Source: Bacillota bacterium
Lineage (GTDB): Bacteria; Bacillota_A; Clostridia; Peptostreptococcales; Anaerovoracaceae
Length of the DNA stretch: 6,378 nt
Direction of reading: 5' to 3'
Assembly: GCA_017437925.1 (NCBI GenBank)
Contig: JAFRWQ010000035.1
Location: 1-6,378, forward strand
Below are positions 1-5,582 of this stretch, piece after piece. Each line of letters starts with the position of its first letter. The first letter of the stretch is position 1. The notes under the pieces are model-generated. The model saw nothing but the letters and a program-made list of their open reading frames with translations, was not told the origin of the DNA and ran no database searches. The position numbers and the translations under genes were made by a program.

Positions 1-368
1 GTGGACTTTCCCTTGGTCCCGGTGAGGCCTATCAGGGGGAAGCTCCTGTATCCTTCGCAGCAATATATCCATGAGCAAAGGGCCATGGCCTTCCTCACGT
101 CGCTTACCACTGCGCAGGGAAGGTCCTCTATGGCCTTGCCCTCGCAGAGAAGGCAGATCGCAGACCTTTCCATGGCGGCGCGGGCGTACTCTGTCTTAAA
201 GCCCAGCCCCTTGCATATGAAGAGGGTGCCGGGGACGGTCTCCCTGGAATCGAAGCTGAGCTTTTTTACGGGTTGCGACAGGTCTATATCCGGGGAGGAT
301 ATGAGCAGGCCGTCCTCCTTAAGCCTTGAAATATACGCGCTCAGAGGCTTTTCAGAGATCCTTTTCAT
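1..368 (-). CDS. murE: MurE-type Mur ligase (UDP-N-acetylmuramoyl-dipeptide amino acid ligase), N-terminal part, cut by left edge
   Basis: Reading leftward from the ATG at 366-368, 122 codons stay open to the window edge. Residues 37-54 (KKLSFDSRETVPGTLFIC) fit the MurE N-terminal substrate-binding domain, with its DSR...PG.LF signature. Residues 89-96 (SDVRKAMA) and the P-loop at 115-122 (GLTGTKGKS, going on to T) mark the start of the central ATPase domain. The usual length is about 450-500 residues, so roughly three quarters is missing. MurE enzymes add the third amino acid of the peptidoglycan stem peptide, using ATP, in the cytoplasm. The added residue (lysine or diaminopimelate) cannot be told, because the deciding motif lies off the window. 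The start is supported by GGAGG 5 bases upstream. The start overlaps the end of the DUF975 gene by 17 bases. The P-loop has Lys where many MurE proteins have Asn, which is common in Firmicutes. Seven cysteines in 122 residues is high. A MurE-like paralogue remains possible. Confidence 0.85.
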   Translation of the reverse strand, partial: MKRISEKPLSAYISRLKEDGLLISSPDIDLSQPVKKLSFDSRETVPGTLFICKGLGFKTEYARAAMERSAICLLCEGKAIEDLPCAVVSDVRKAMALCSWIYCCEGYRSFPLIGLTGTKGKS

Positions 369-1296
369 CGGGTCCTCCCTTGGTAACGTCCCTGTATAAG
401 CTGCCCTCGTAGACTCCGCTCCTTACCGTCCTCTGCGGGGTCTCTTCGTCTTTTACTATCATGTTCCCCGAAGCCAGCTCGTAAAAGCAGGCCATGGTCA
501 TGGTGAAGTACACCGCGATGGGCAGGGTGCAGATGGTGCTGAAGATTATAATGACCGGGTCGCGGGCGCTCTCGGCGAGGGAAGGCATCATGGAGCTTCC
601 CATGCTGATTATCTGGCCCTGATCCGAAGCGTTCCTTATGGCCTCCATCATGGCGTTGGTCTCATCTATTATGGCCGGATAGCGCAGCACCTGGAAGGCC
701 GTGGTCGCGAATTCGGCAACTATGAGCCAGAGGGCAAAGCTCACTATAAGACTTGCCAGTTTCATCTTGTTTCCCGTCATCATGAAGCGGCTTTTCGCCA
801 TGGCGGTGATCGCCGTATTGCTGTTGTCGTCGGCCAGTATGAAGTAGGAGAGAGTGTATCTGAGGATCAGTATCACGGCGAAGATTGCGACCAACAGCCC
901 TCCCTGGGCGCTCATGGTCTGGAGCAGGAACTGTATGGCGCCCAGAAGCAGGGCTTTTCCGAAGAGGAAGATGCCCATGCCGTACTGTTTGTTGCCCACG
1001 GGCTGCTGCCTGAAGAGGGTGAGGTATAAGGAGCAGGCGGTAAGGCCCACGGCCCCGGTCAGCATGACCGACAGGAGATTGAGCGAGAAGGCTGTGGTGT
1101 CAAAGCCCTCAGCCGGAGCCTCGTACAGCAGCGACAGGAAGGTCGGAAGGCGGGTGATGAGGCTGAGATCGAAGGCAAAGAACAGGGCCCTGGCCAGGTT
1201 CCCCCTGAGGGCGTAGCGGGCCAGCTTCTTTATGTTCCTGTTACTCATCGTGACCTTTTCGTTGTTTATATTGATGGTGAAGGGGGACGCGTTCAT
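352..1296 (-). CDS. DUF975-family integral membrane protein
   Basis: This is a 314-residue multi-pass membrane protein of unknown function. Hydrophobic segments lie at about 36-58, 70-95, 107-129, 132-155, 179-203 and 247-274, giving six helices. Residues 146-190 (RYTLSYFILADD, then AMAKSRFMMTGNK, then SFALW) match the conserved block of the DUF975 family: a tyrosine-rich helix, an 'ILADN'-like turn, a 'S..LMKGNK'-like loop and a following helix with Trp. Residues 204-246, between helices 5 and 6, form a long polar loop rich in Met and Ser. The C-terminal 40 residues are charged and soluble. The gene overlaps the acidic protein upstream by four bases (ATGA), with AAGGAAG four bases before the start, which supports the ATG at 1296. 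A second ATG at 1248 (residue 17) would give an N-terminus (MSNRNIKKLARYALRGN) nearer the usual family form, so the start is uncertain. It sits between the acidic protein and MurE in one transcript. Family assignment is from recognition only. Confidence 0.75.
   Translation of the reverse strand: MNASPFTININNEKVTMSNRNIKKLARYALRGNLARALFFAFDLSLITRLPTFLSLLYEAPAEGFDTTAFSLNLLSVMLTGAVGLTACSLYLTLFRQQPVGNKQYGMGIFLFGKALLLGAIQFLLQTMSAQGGLLVAIFAVILILRYTLSYFILADDNSNTAITAMAKSRFMMTGNKMKLASLIVSFALWLIVAEFATTAFQVLRYPAIIDETNAMMEAIRNASDQGQIISMGSSMMPSLAESARDPVIIIFSTICTLPIAVYFTMTMACFYELASGNMIVKDEETPQRTVRSGVYEGSLYRDVTKGGPDEKDL
374..378 (-). promoter_or_regulatory. Shine-Dalgarno site of the MurE gene
   Basis: The minus strand reads AAGGGAGGACCCG directly before the ATG at 368, so a full GGAGG core sits 5 bases from the start. 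It lies inside the last codons of the upstream membrane-protein gene. This fixes the MurE start and shows that the 17-base gene overlap is real and not a start-calling error. Confidence 0.75.
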
Positions 1297-1847
1297 ATTT
1301 CTTCCTTCCCGCTTTCTTCTTCGTCTTCGCTTTCCACCAGGTCTATGGGAGTGAAGCTTCCCAGGTTCATGGAGAGCTCCTCGAGATCGTAATCCAGCCT
1401 GTTGTCAAAATTGTAGCGGTGGCTTCCCTGGCCCAGCTTTTCAAGGCGTGCGGCGGTCACGGCCTCCATCATGCTGGCGGGGTTCCCGTCGAGGCTGGCC
1501 CCGAAGGGCTCCGTGTACCAGGTCCTGAACTTGTAGAGCTCTTCGGCGAAGCTGCGGCGGACCTCGCTGTTGTCGATGTCTTCAGCCAGCAGCATCAGCC
1601 TGTTCTGGATGTTTTCGAGGAGCTCGAACATGTCGTCATTGCCCTCGGGCAGGGCTCCGCTGATCTCCTCGATGTAGTGCTCGGCGATCTCTCCCGCGTC
1701 CTCGGCCCTTATACCCGACAGGGCGTCCAGGAAAAGCTCGAAAGGGATGTCCTCTTCGCATTCCATAAGCTCCGCCACCTGCTCGAAATACTGAAGGTCG
1801 GCGGGGGTCTCTATTTCAAGCAGCTTGTAAAGACTGTCCTTGTTCAT
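1293..1847 (-). CDS. Conserved-looking acidic cytoplasmic protein of unknown function
   Basis: I do not recognise this 184-residue protein. It has no signal peptide or membrane segment and is very acidic: about 47 Asp/Glu against 13 Lys/Arg. Most of residues 1-100 looks alpha-helical, with repeated amphipathic stretches such as LQYFEQVAELMECEEDIPFE (residues 18-37). A central aromatic patch lies at 106-115 (KFRTWYTEPF). The tail from 168 on (DLVESEDEEESGKEEI) is almost all acid and probably disordered. It is the first gene of the operon. GGAGG at 1855-1859 sits 7 bases before the ATG at 1847, and a strong promoter lies just upstream. Its stop overlaps the start of the DUF975 gene. A scaffold or regulatory partner of the membrane protein is conceivable, but that is inference from position only. 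An out-of-frame ATG at 1849-1851 is not used by this frame. Good codon structure and signals make it a real gene. Confidence 0.8.
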   Translation of the reverse strand: MNKDSLYKLLEIETPADLQYFEQVAELMECEEDIPFELFLDALSGIRAEDAGEIAEHYIEEISGALPEGNDDMFELLENIQNRLMLLAEDIDNSEVRRSFAEELYKFRTWYTEPFGASLDGNPASMMEAVTAARLEKLGQGSHRYNFDNRLDYDLEELSMNLGSFTPIDLVESEDEEESGKEEI

Positions 1848-1871
1848 TCATGTACCTCCAATAAACACTTT

Positions 1872-1900
1872 ATTATATTACGGGCGGGGGATATTGTCCA
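1872..1900 (-). promoter_or_regulatory. Sigma-A-type promoter of the acidic protein/DUF975/MurE operon
   Basis: On the minus strand a -35 box TGGACA (1895-1900, five of six bases match TTGACA) is followed after 17 bases by a perfect TATAAT (1872-1877). Transcription should start near 1865, leaving a short leader of about 18 bases that carries the GGAGG at 1855-1859. No other promoter-like pair of this quality is seen upstream of the operon. Confidence 0.75.
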
Positions 1901-1941
1901 ATGATTAGGGCAAGAAAAGCCCCTGAGGGGGACCGAGCGCC

Positions 1942-1970
1942 TTGACAGGGACAAAGCCCGAAATTATAAT
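1942..1970 (+). promoter_or_regulatory. Perfect consensus promoter of the HAD phosphatase gene
   Basis: TTGACA at 1942-1947 and TATAAT at 1965-1970 are both exact consensus boxes with the ideal 17-base spacer. The expected start point (6-8 bases after the -10 box) is 1976-1978, which is the ATG of the gene itself or two bases before it. It is back to back with the divergent operon promoter, with 41 bases between the two -35 boxes. Confidence 0.85.
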
Positions 1971-1977
1971 TTCTGAC

Positions 1978-2628
1978 ATGGATAAGAACAATAATAACAG
2001 GGCCGTCATCTTCGACATGGACGGCACCATATGGGATTCCTCCGATCAGGTGGCCGAGGCCTGGCTCTCGGTGCTGGCGGAGAACGGCCTTGAAGGCGCG
2101 GTGACCAAAAAGAACATACAGGACTGCATGGGCCTGGTGATGGACGAGTTCTTCGACAGGCTGCTTCCCCAGGTGCCCGAAAGGGAGCGCAGAAGGCTGC
2201 AGTACGCCTGCGAGGCCTACGAAAACGAGTATCTGGCGGAACACTGCGGAAGGGTGTACGAAGGCCTCGAAGAGGCTGTGAGAGCCTTGAGAACCATGGG
2301 CCTTAAGACCCTCATAGTTACCAACGCCCAGGACGGCTACGTACAGGCCTTTTTAAAAGGCAGCGGCATGCACGAGCTCTTCGACGACTATGAGATGTAT
2401 GGCAGGACGGGGCTTTTAAAGGCTCAGAACATACGCCTCATCATGGAGAGGAACGGTGTCAAAGAGGCTGTATACGTGGGGGATACATCTCTCGATCAAA
2501 GCTCAGCCGATGAGGCCGGATGCGCCTTCATCTTCGCCTCCTACGGGTTCGGAAGCGTTGAGAACGCGGGGCTGTCGGCCGCGTCCCCCCTTGAGATACC
2601 CGCCCTCGTAACAGAAGCTTTCGAGTGA
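1978..2628 (+). CDS. HAD-superfamily hydrolase, phosphoglycolate phosphatase-like
   Basis: This 216-residue protein is a HAD phosphatase with a helical C1 cap. All four catalytic motifs are present. Motif I is FDMDGT with nucleophile D13 and acid/base D15. Motif II is VTNAQ with T115. Motif III is probably K148 in GLLKAQN. Motif IV is GDTSLDQSSADEAG (168-181), with D169 and D173 for magnesium. The cap lies between about residues 20 and 95. The length and motif spacing resemble Gph/PGP-like enzymes that dephosphorylate small phosphomonoesters in the cytoplasm, but the substrate cannot be read from sequence. I chose the ATG at 1978. A TTG at 1942 in the same frame would give a 228-residue protein, but that codon is the first half of the -35 box, and the extra 12 residues would be translated promoter. 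There is no Shine-Dalgarno site before either start, so the mRNA is probably leaderless. The gene stands alone, divergent from the MurE operon. Confidence 0.85.
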   Translation: MDKNNNNRAVIFDMDGTIWDSSDQVAEAWLSVLAENGLEGAVTKKNIQDCMGLVMDEFFDRLLPQVPERERRRLQYACEAYENEYLAEHCGRVYEGLEEAVRALRTMGLKTLIVTNAQDGYVQAFLKGSGMHELFDDYEMYGRTGLLKAQNIRLIMERNGVKEAVYVGDTSLDQSSADEAGCAFIFASYGFGSVENAGLSAASPLEIPALVTEAFE

Positions 2629-2654
2629 TCCGGGCTTTATTATCTCTTAAATCG

Positions 2655-2663
2655 TGATATAAT
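2655..2663 (+). promoter_or_regulatory. Extended -10 promoter of the MFS transporter gene
   Basis: TGATATAAT at 2655-2663 is a perfect -10 box with the TGn extension. The expected -35 position (around 2635-2640, CTTTAT) is poor, which is typical of extended -10 promoters. Transcription should start near G2671, giving a leader of about 47 bases. The gap between the HAD stop and this box contains no GC-rich terminator, so some read-through from the HAD gene may also reach the transporter. Confidence 0.55.
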
Positions 2664-2677
2664 ACCTGCCGTATTAT
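2659..2677 (+). repeat. Perfect 7-bp inverted repeat over the -10 box and start point (operator-like)
   Basis: ATAATAC (2659-2665) and GTATTAT (2671-2677) are exact inverted copies around a 5-base centre, CTGCC. The left arm covers most of the -10 box and the right arm begins at the predicted transcription start. A repressor dimer bound here would block RNA polymerase, so it may be the operator of the transporter gene. It is followed by a run of seven T at 2681-2687, so a weak AT-rich terminator for the HAD gene is the alternative. No regulator gene is present in the window. Confidence 0.45.
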
Positions 2678-2717
2678 CAGTTTTTTTGCACTGCCTACCC
2701 GCGAAACGGAATCCATC

Positions 2718-4013
2718 ATGAATCAAAACGCTAAAGAAATGAGCCTCTGGGAGATGATACTTGACATCCCCAACTTCTGGAAGAAGCAGGCGTCCGACTG
2801 GAAGATCACGGTGCTGCGCACCTCCCTTGAAAGGCTGGGATACCAGATAATCCTTCCTTACCTTTCTATCTACATCATAGCTCTGGGCGCCACCAAGACC
2901 CAGCTGGGCACCATAACCAGCCTGGGGATGCTGATGAGCGGCATACTCGCCCCCTTCGCCGGAGGCTTCATCGACAGGAACGGTCCGAAAAAGATCTACA
3001 GCTTCGGCATCACGATGCTCTTCGTCTCGTATATGACCTACGCTTTCGCGAGGAACTGGTACTTTTGTCTCGCCGGCATGGTCATATACTACTTCGGACA
3101 GGGCCTTGCGGGACAGAGCTGCGCCACCATCTGCGGCAACTGCCTCAAGACCTGCGACAGGGCGAGAGGCATGATGATATGCGAAGCTCTCGGAGCCGGG
3201 ATCCTGGGCATGATAGGGCCCATGATAGCGGCCTTCGTCCTTAGGAACATACTGGGCGTCAGCGAGCACGATGCCTCCGCTTCCGACTACAGATGGCTCT
3301 TCTTCATAGCAGGAGGCTTCACCCTTCTTTCGCTGCTGGTGGTCATATTCAAACTCACCAACACCCGCTTCGTCAGCGGCAAGGCCCTGGATTCCAACGC
3401 AATCAGGATATGCGGGGAGATCATCAGGACCAACACCAACGCCCGAAAGTGGCTGGCCATAGCCGCGATCCAGAACCTGTCATTCGCCATGGTGATACCC
3501 TATTTCCAGGTCTTCGCAAAGGAAGTGAAGGGCGGGGGAGTGACGGTCCTTGCCGCCATGGTGACCCTTTCCGCCGTGACCTCCACTGTGCTGGGCTTCC
3601 CCGCGGGAGCCATGGCAGACAAGGTGGGAAGAAAGAAAGTCATCTTCGTGACCTCCGCGCTTTACTGGTGCTCCATGATACTGCTGATCACCGCGAGATC
3701 CTCCTGGATGCTGGTGCTGGCCGGAGCTCTTCTCGGCTTCTATTACATCACCTCTCCCATAGCGGGAGCGGTCCAGAGGGAGCTGGTCGACAATTCGGTA
3801 ATGGGAGTCTGGATAGGCCTCACCAAATTCACCAACGCCATCACCTCAGCCATCATGGCGTCGGTCGCCGGAAGGATATACGACAGGATAGGGCCCATGT
3901 GGGTGTTCATCGTCTACATCTGCCTGGATGCCTTCATCAGGATGCCCCTGCTGTACTCCATGCCCGAGACCCTGAGAAAGCAGGGCGGGGCGGCAAAACA
4001 GAACAGGCCTTAA
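2718..4013 (+). CDS. Major facilitator superfamily (MFS) transporter
   Basis: This 431-residue membrane protein has about twelve hydrophobic segments in two groups of six. They are joined by a polar loop at about 214-243. Both halves carry the MFS loop 2-3 motif: GGFIDRNGPKK (82-92) in the N-half and GAMADKVGRKK (297-307) in the C-half. Such proteins are secondary carriers in the cytoplasmic membrane, usually driven by the proton gradient. The long amphipathic lead of about 30 residues before helix 1 (WEMILDIPNFWKKQASDWK) and the arrangement resemble drug/solute exporter-type carriers. The substrate and direction cannot be told. The start at 2718 has only a weak ribosome site. A second in-frame ATG at 2739 (residue 8) is also weakly served. 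The gene has its own promoter and terminator, so it is probably transcribed alone. It converges on the M81 peptidase gene. An oligopeptide or antibiotic carrier would be plausible but is unproven. Confidence 0.9.
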   Translation: MNQNAKEMSLWEMILDIPNFWKKQASDWKITVLRTSLERLGYQIILPYLSIYIIALGATKTQLGTITSLGMLMSGILAPFAGGFIDRNGPKKIYSFGITMLFVSYMTYAFARNWYFCLAGMVIYYFGQGLAGQSCATICGNCLKTCDRARGMMICEALGAGILGMIGPMIAAFVLRNILGVSEHDASASDYRWLFFIAGGFTLLSLLVVIFKLTNTRFVSGKALDSNAIRICGEIIRTNTNARKWLAIAAIQNLSFAMVIPYFQVFAKEVKGGGVTVLAAMVTLSAVTSTVLGFPAGAMADKVGRKKVIFVTSALYWCSMILLITARSSWMLVLAGALLGFYYITSPIAGAVQRELVDNSVMGVWIGLTKFTNAITSAIMASVAGRIYDRIGPMWVFIVYICLDAFIRMPLLYSMPETLRKQGGAAKQNRP

Positions 4014-4044
4014 AGCAAGAAAGAACAAGGCTTAAACGCATAAG

Positions 4045-4073
4045 AAAGATCCGGCCCGAGAGCCGGATCTTTT
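4045..4073 (+). terminator. Intrinsic terminator, probably working in both directions
   Basis: AAAGATCCGGC (4045-4055) pairs exactly with GCCGGATCTTT (4062-4072) around a 6-base loop, and the stem runs into TTTT at 4070-4073. It lies 32 bases after the MFS stop and 24 bases beyond the stop of the convergent M81 gene. Read on the minus strand, the same stem is followed by TTTCTTA, so it likely ends both transcripts. Confidence 0.9.
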
Positions 4074-4096
4074 AATATGCCTCAAAAGACTGAGCC

Positions 4097-5563
4097 TTAG
4101 ATATCGTCCAGGGGGAAGATGGGCCGCCTGATGTTTTTGTAGTCTATCATGGACGGGTGCTGGGGCGAAAGGCCGGGGACCTCCACGTCCAGTATCACGT
4201 CGGATATCCTCTCGAAGGACGCTCTGAAGTGTATGGTCGACTTGACGACAAGTATCTTCTTGTCGAAGGGGTCTATGCCCACGCACTGGAAGATCTCGTA
4301 GGCCGAGGGCTGCTTGTTGATCGCGGTGACCAGTACATCTATGCCGTCCACCTCCAGGACCGCGCTGTGGCCGAATTTGCGGTACAGGCCCTTGTTGATC
4401 CCCCAGTGGTCGAAGTATTCGGCGTCGGAGAGGGTCTTGACCCTGGCCTTGGTGTGTATGGGCTCTCCCGCGATGTCGGGACGGTGCTTTCCGCCCAGAT
4501 CCACCTCTATCGTCGCTCCTATGCCGGCGGCTTCGGCGGCCCTGACGGTCTCGGGGTCCGCTATCATGGCGACGGCGGCGTCCTTTACGCCCAGCTCCAG
4601 CATGCGGCGCAGTATGTGGGTGCCGTCTCCGGGAGCTCCGGCTCCGGGGTTGTCGGTGACGTCAGCGAAGACCACGGGCTTCTTGTCCGTCTCCTTCGCG
4701 ATCTTTATCGCTTCGTCCACCGTATACATGCCGCGCTTGAGCTCATGCCTCTTGTCCCATATCGCATCCGCCAGCTCGCCGGCTATCTTTTCGGCCAGCT
4801 CCGGGTCGCCGTCGGTGACGGCGGTGACGCTGGCTCCGCATTCATAGATATCGGCGGCGAAGAAGCCGTGGAAGAAGTTGACTCCGAGGACTCCGGGCAT
4901 CTTCTCGTACTCGTGCTCCCTGTCTACAAAGGGCTTGACTACGGGCAGATCGGTCTGAAGGTAGGGGCAGAGGAAGGGGAGCTTGACGAATCTTAAGCAG
5001 GGCCTGATCTCCTTTTTAAGTGTCCTGATCATGCACTTCGCGGCGTCGTTTCCGGTGAACCACTTGTCGGTGTGGGGATAATAGTCATAGCCGAAGATGG
5101 CGTCGCTGTATTTGACCATCTTCTCGGTGATGTTGGCGTGCAGGTCCAGAGTCACCATGATGGGAACGTCCGGGCCGACAGCGTTCCTGAGTTCTTCGAT
5201 CAGGTCGCCTTCGCCGTCCTCGGTCTCTTCAAGGACCTGGGCGCCGTGGAGGGACAGCAGTATGCCGTCGACGGGGCCGTTGTCATTTATTGCCTTGAGT
5301 ATGCAGTCCCTGACCATGTAATACACGTTCATGGGGCCTATGCCCGAGGGAGTGGCTTCAAGTGCGCAGGTGGGGATGAGGGTGAAATCCGGCTCATCCT
5401 CAAAGGCGTCCAGTATGCCTCCGATCTCGCTCTGGGAGCCTTTGAAATAGGGGAATATCTCGTCGCCCCAAAGATAGATGCTGTTCTTGTACTCTTCGAG
5501 GGTGGCGGGAATGGGCCCATTGCTGTTGGTCTCGTGCTTGAACGATCCTACTATGATCTTCAT
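4097..5563 (-). CDS. M81-family metallopeptidase, MlrC (microcystinase C)-like
   Basis: This 488-residue cytoplasmic enzyme is complete for the family. It has the N-terminal HETN motif (10-13) and LSLHGA (104-108). TLDLHAN follows (138-144), then YYPHTD (161-166). The C-terminal domain carries the block DVTDNPGAGAPGDG (301-314), STIHFRASF (442-450) and RRPIFPLD (479-486). By comparison with known M81 proteins, D140, H142 and H164 are the likely zinc ligands, and all are present. MlrC in sphingomonads cleaves the linear peptides left from microcystin, but most family members have unknown substrates. A microcystin role is unlikely here; a small peptide or lactam-like substrate is a guess. The start ATG at 5563 follows AAAGGAGA, with a rather long gap of about 12 bases. 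Only 19 bases separate it from the MscS gene upstream, so the two are very probably one transcript. It ends at the terminator shared with the MFS gene. Confidence 0.9.
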   Translation of the reverse strand: MKIIVGSFKHETNSNGPIPATLEEYKNSIYLWGDEIFPYFKGSQSEIGGILDAFEDEPDFTLIPTCALEATPSGIGPMNVYYMVRDCILKAINDNGPVDGILLSLHGAQVLEETEDGEGDLIEELRNAVGPDVPIMVTLDLHANITEKMVKYSDAIFGYDYYPHTDKWFTGNDAAKCMIRTLKKEIRPCLRFVKLPFLCPYLQTDLPVVKPFVDREHEYEKMPGVLGVNFFHGFFAADIYECGASVTAVTDGDPELAEKIAGELADAIWDKRHELKRGMYTVDEAIKIAKETDKKPVVFADVTDNPGAGAPGDGTHILRRMLELGVKDAAVAMIADPETVRAAEAAGIGATIEVDLGGKHRPDIAGEPIHTKARVKTLSDAEYFDHWGINKGLYRKFGHSAVLEVDGIDVLVTAINKQPSAYEIFQCVGIDPFDKKILVVKSTIHFRASFERISDVILDVEVPGLSPQHPSMIDYKNIRRPIFPLDDI

Positions 5564-5575
5564 GCCGCTTCAGCT

Positions 5576-5582
5576 CTCCTTT
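5576..5582 (-). promoter_or_regulatory. Ribosome binding site of the M81 peptidase gene
   Basis: The minus strand reads AAAGGAGAGC immediately after the TAG stop of the MscS gene. It is a strong match, but the distance to the ATG at 5563 is about 12 bases, longer than usual. No nearer in-frame start exists, and translation coupled to the end of the MscS gene may help. Confidence 0.6.

Noticed and set aside
1..399. Open frame on the plus strand from a GTG at the left edge
   Set aside because: It is the antisense shadow of the MurE fragment, whose residues and ribosome site on the minus strand are clearly real.
1942..1977. TTG at 1942 as the start of the HAD gene, adding 12 residues
   Set aside because: The codon is part of a perfect -35 box, the added residues fall outside the HAD fold, and no ribosome site precedes it.
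1873..2244. 123-residue minus-strand frame over the start of the HAD gene
   Set aside because: It is antisense to HAD motif I and runs through both divergent promoters.
2659..2687. The repeat plus T-run as a standard intrinsic terminator of the HAD gene
   Set aside because: The stem is only 7 bp and AT-rich, three bases separate it from the T-run, and it overlaps an extended -10 box. It was kept as an operator-like repeat, with the terminator as an alternative.
2640..3269. 209-residue minus-strand frame over the MFS start
   Set aside because: It is antisense to the transporter, covers its promoter, and has low-complexity composition.
3293..4075. 260-residue plus-strand frame inside the MFS gene
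   Set aside because: It is an out-of-frame shadow rich in His, Arg and Gly, with no domain or ribosome site; the MFS frame has both loop motifs.
4097..5563. Microcystin degradation as the role of the MlrC-like gene
   Set aside because: The family is broad, the other mlr genes are absent, and the host looks like an anaerobic Gram-positive; only the family name is supported.
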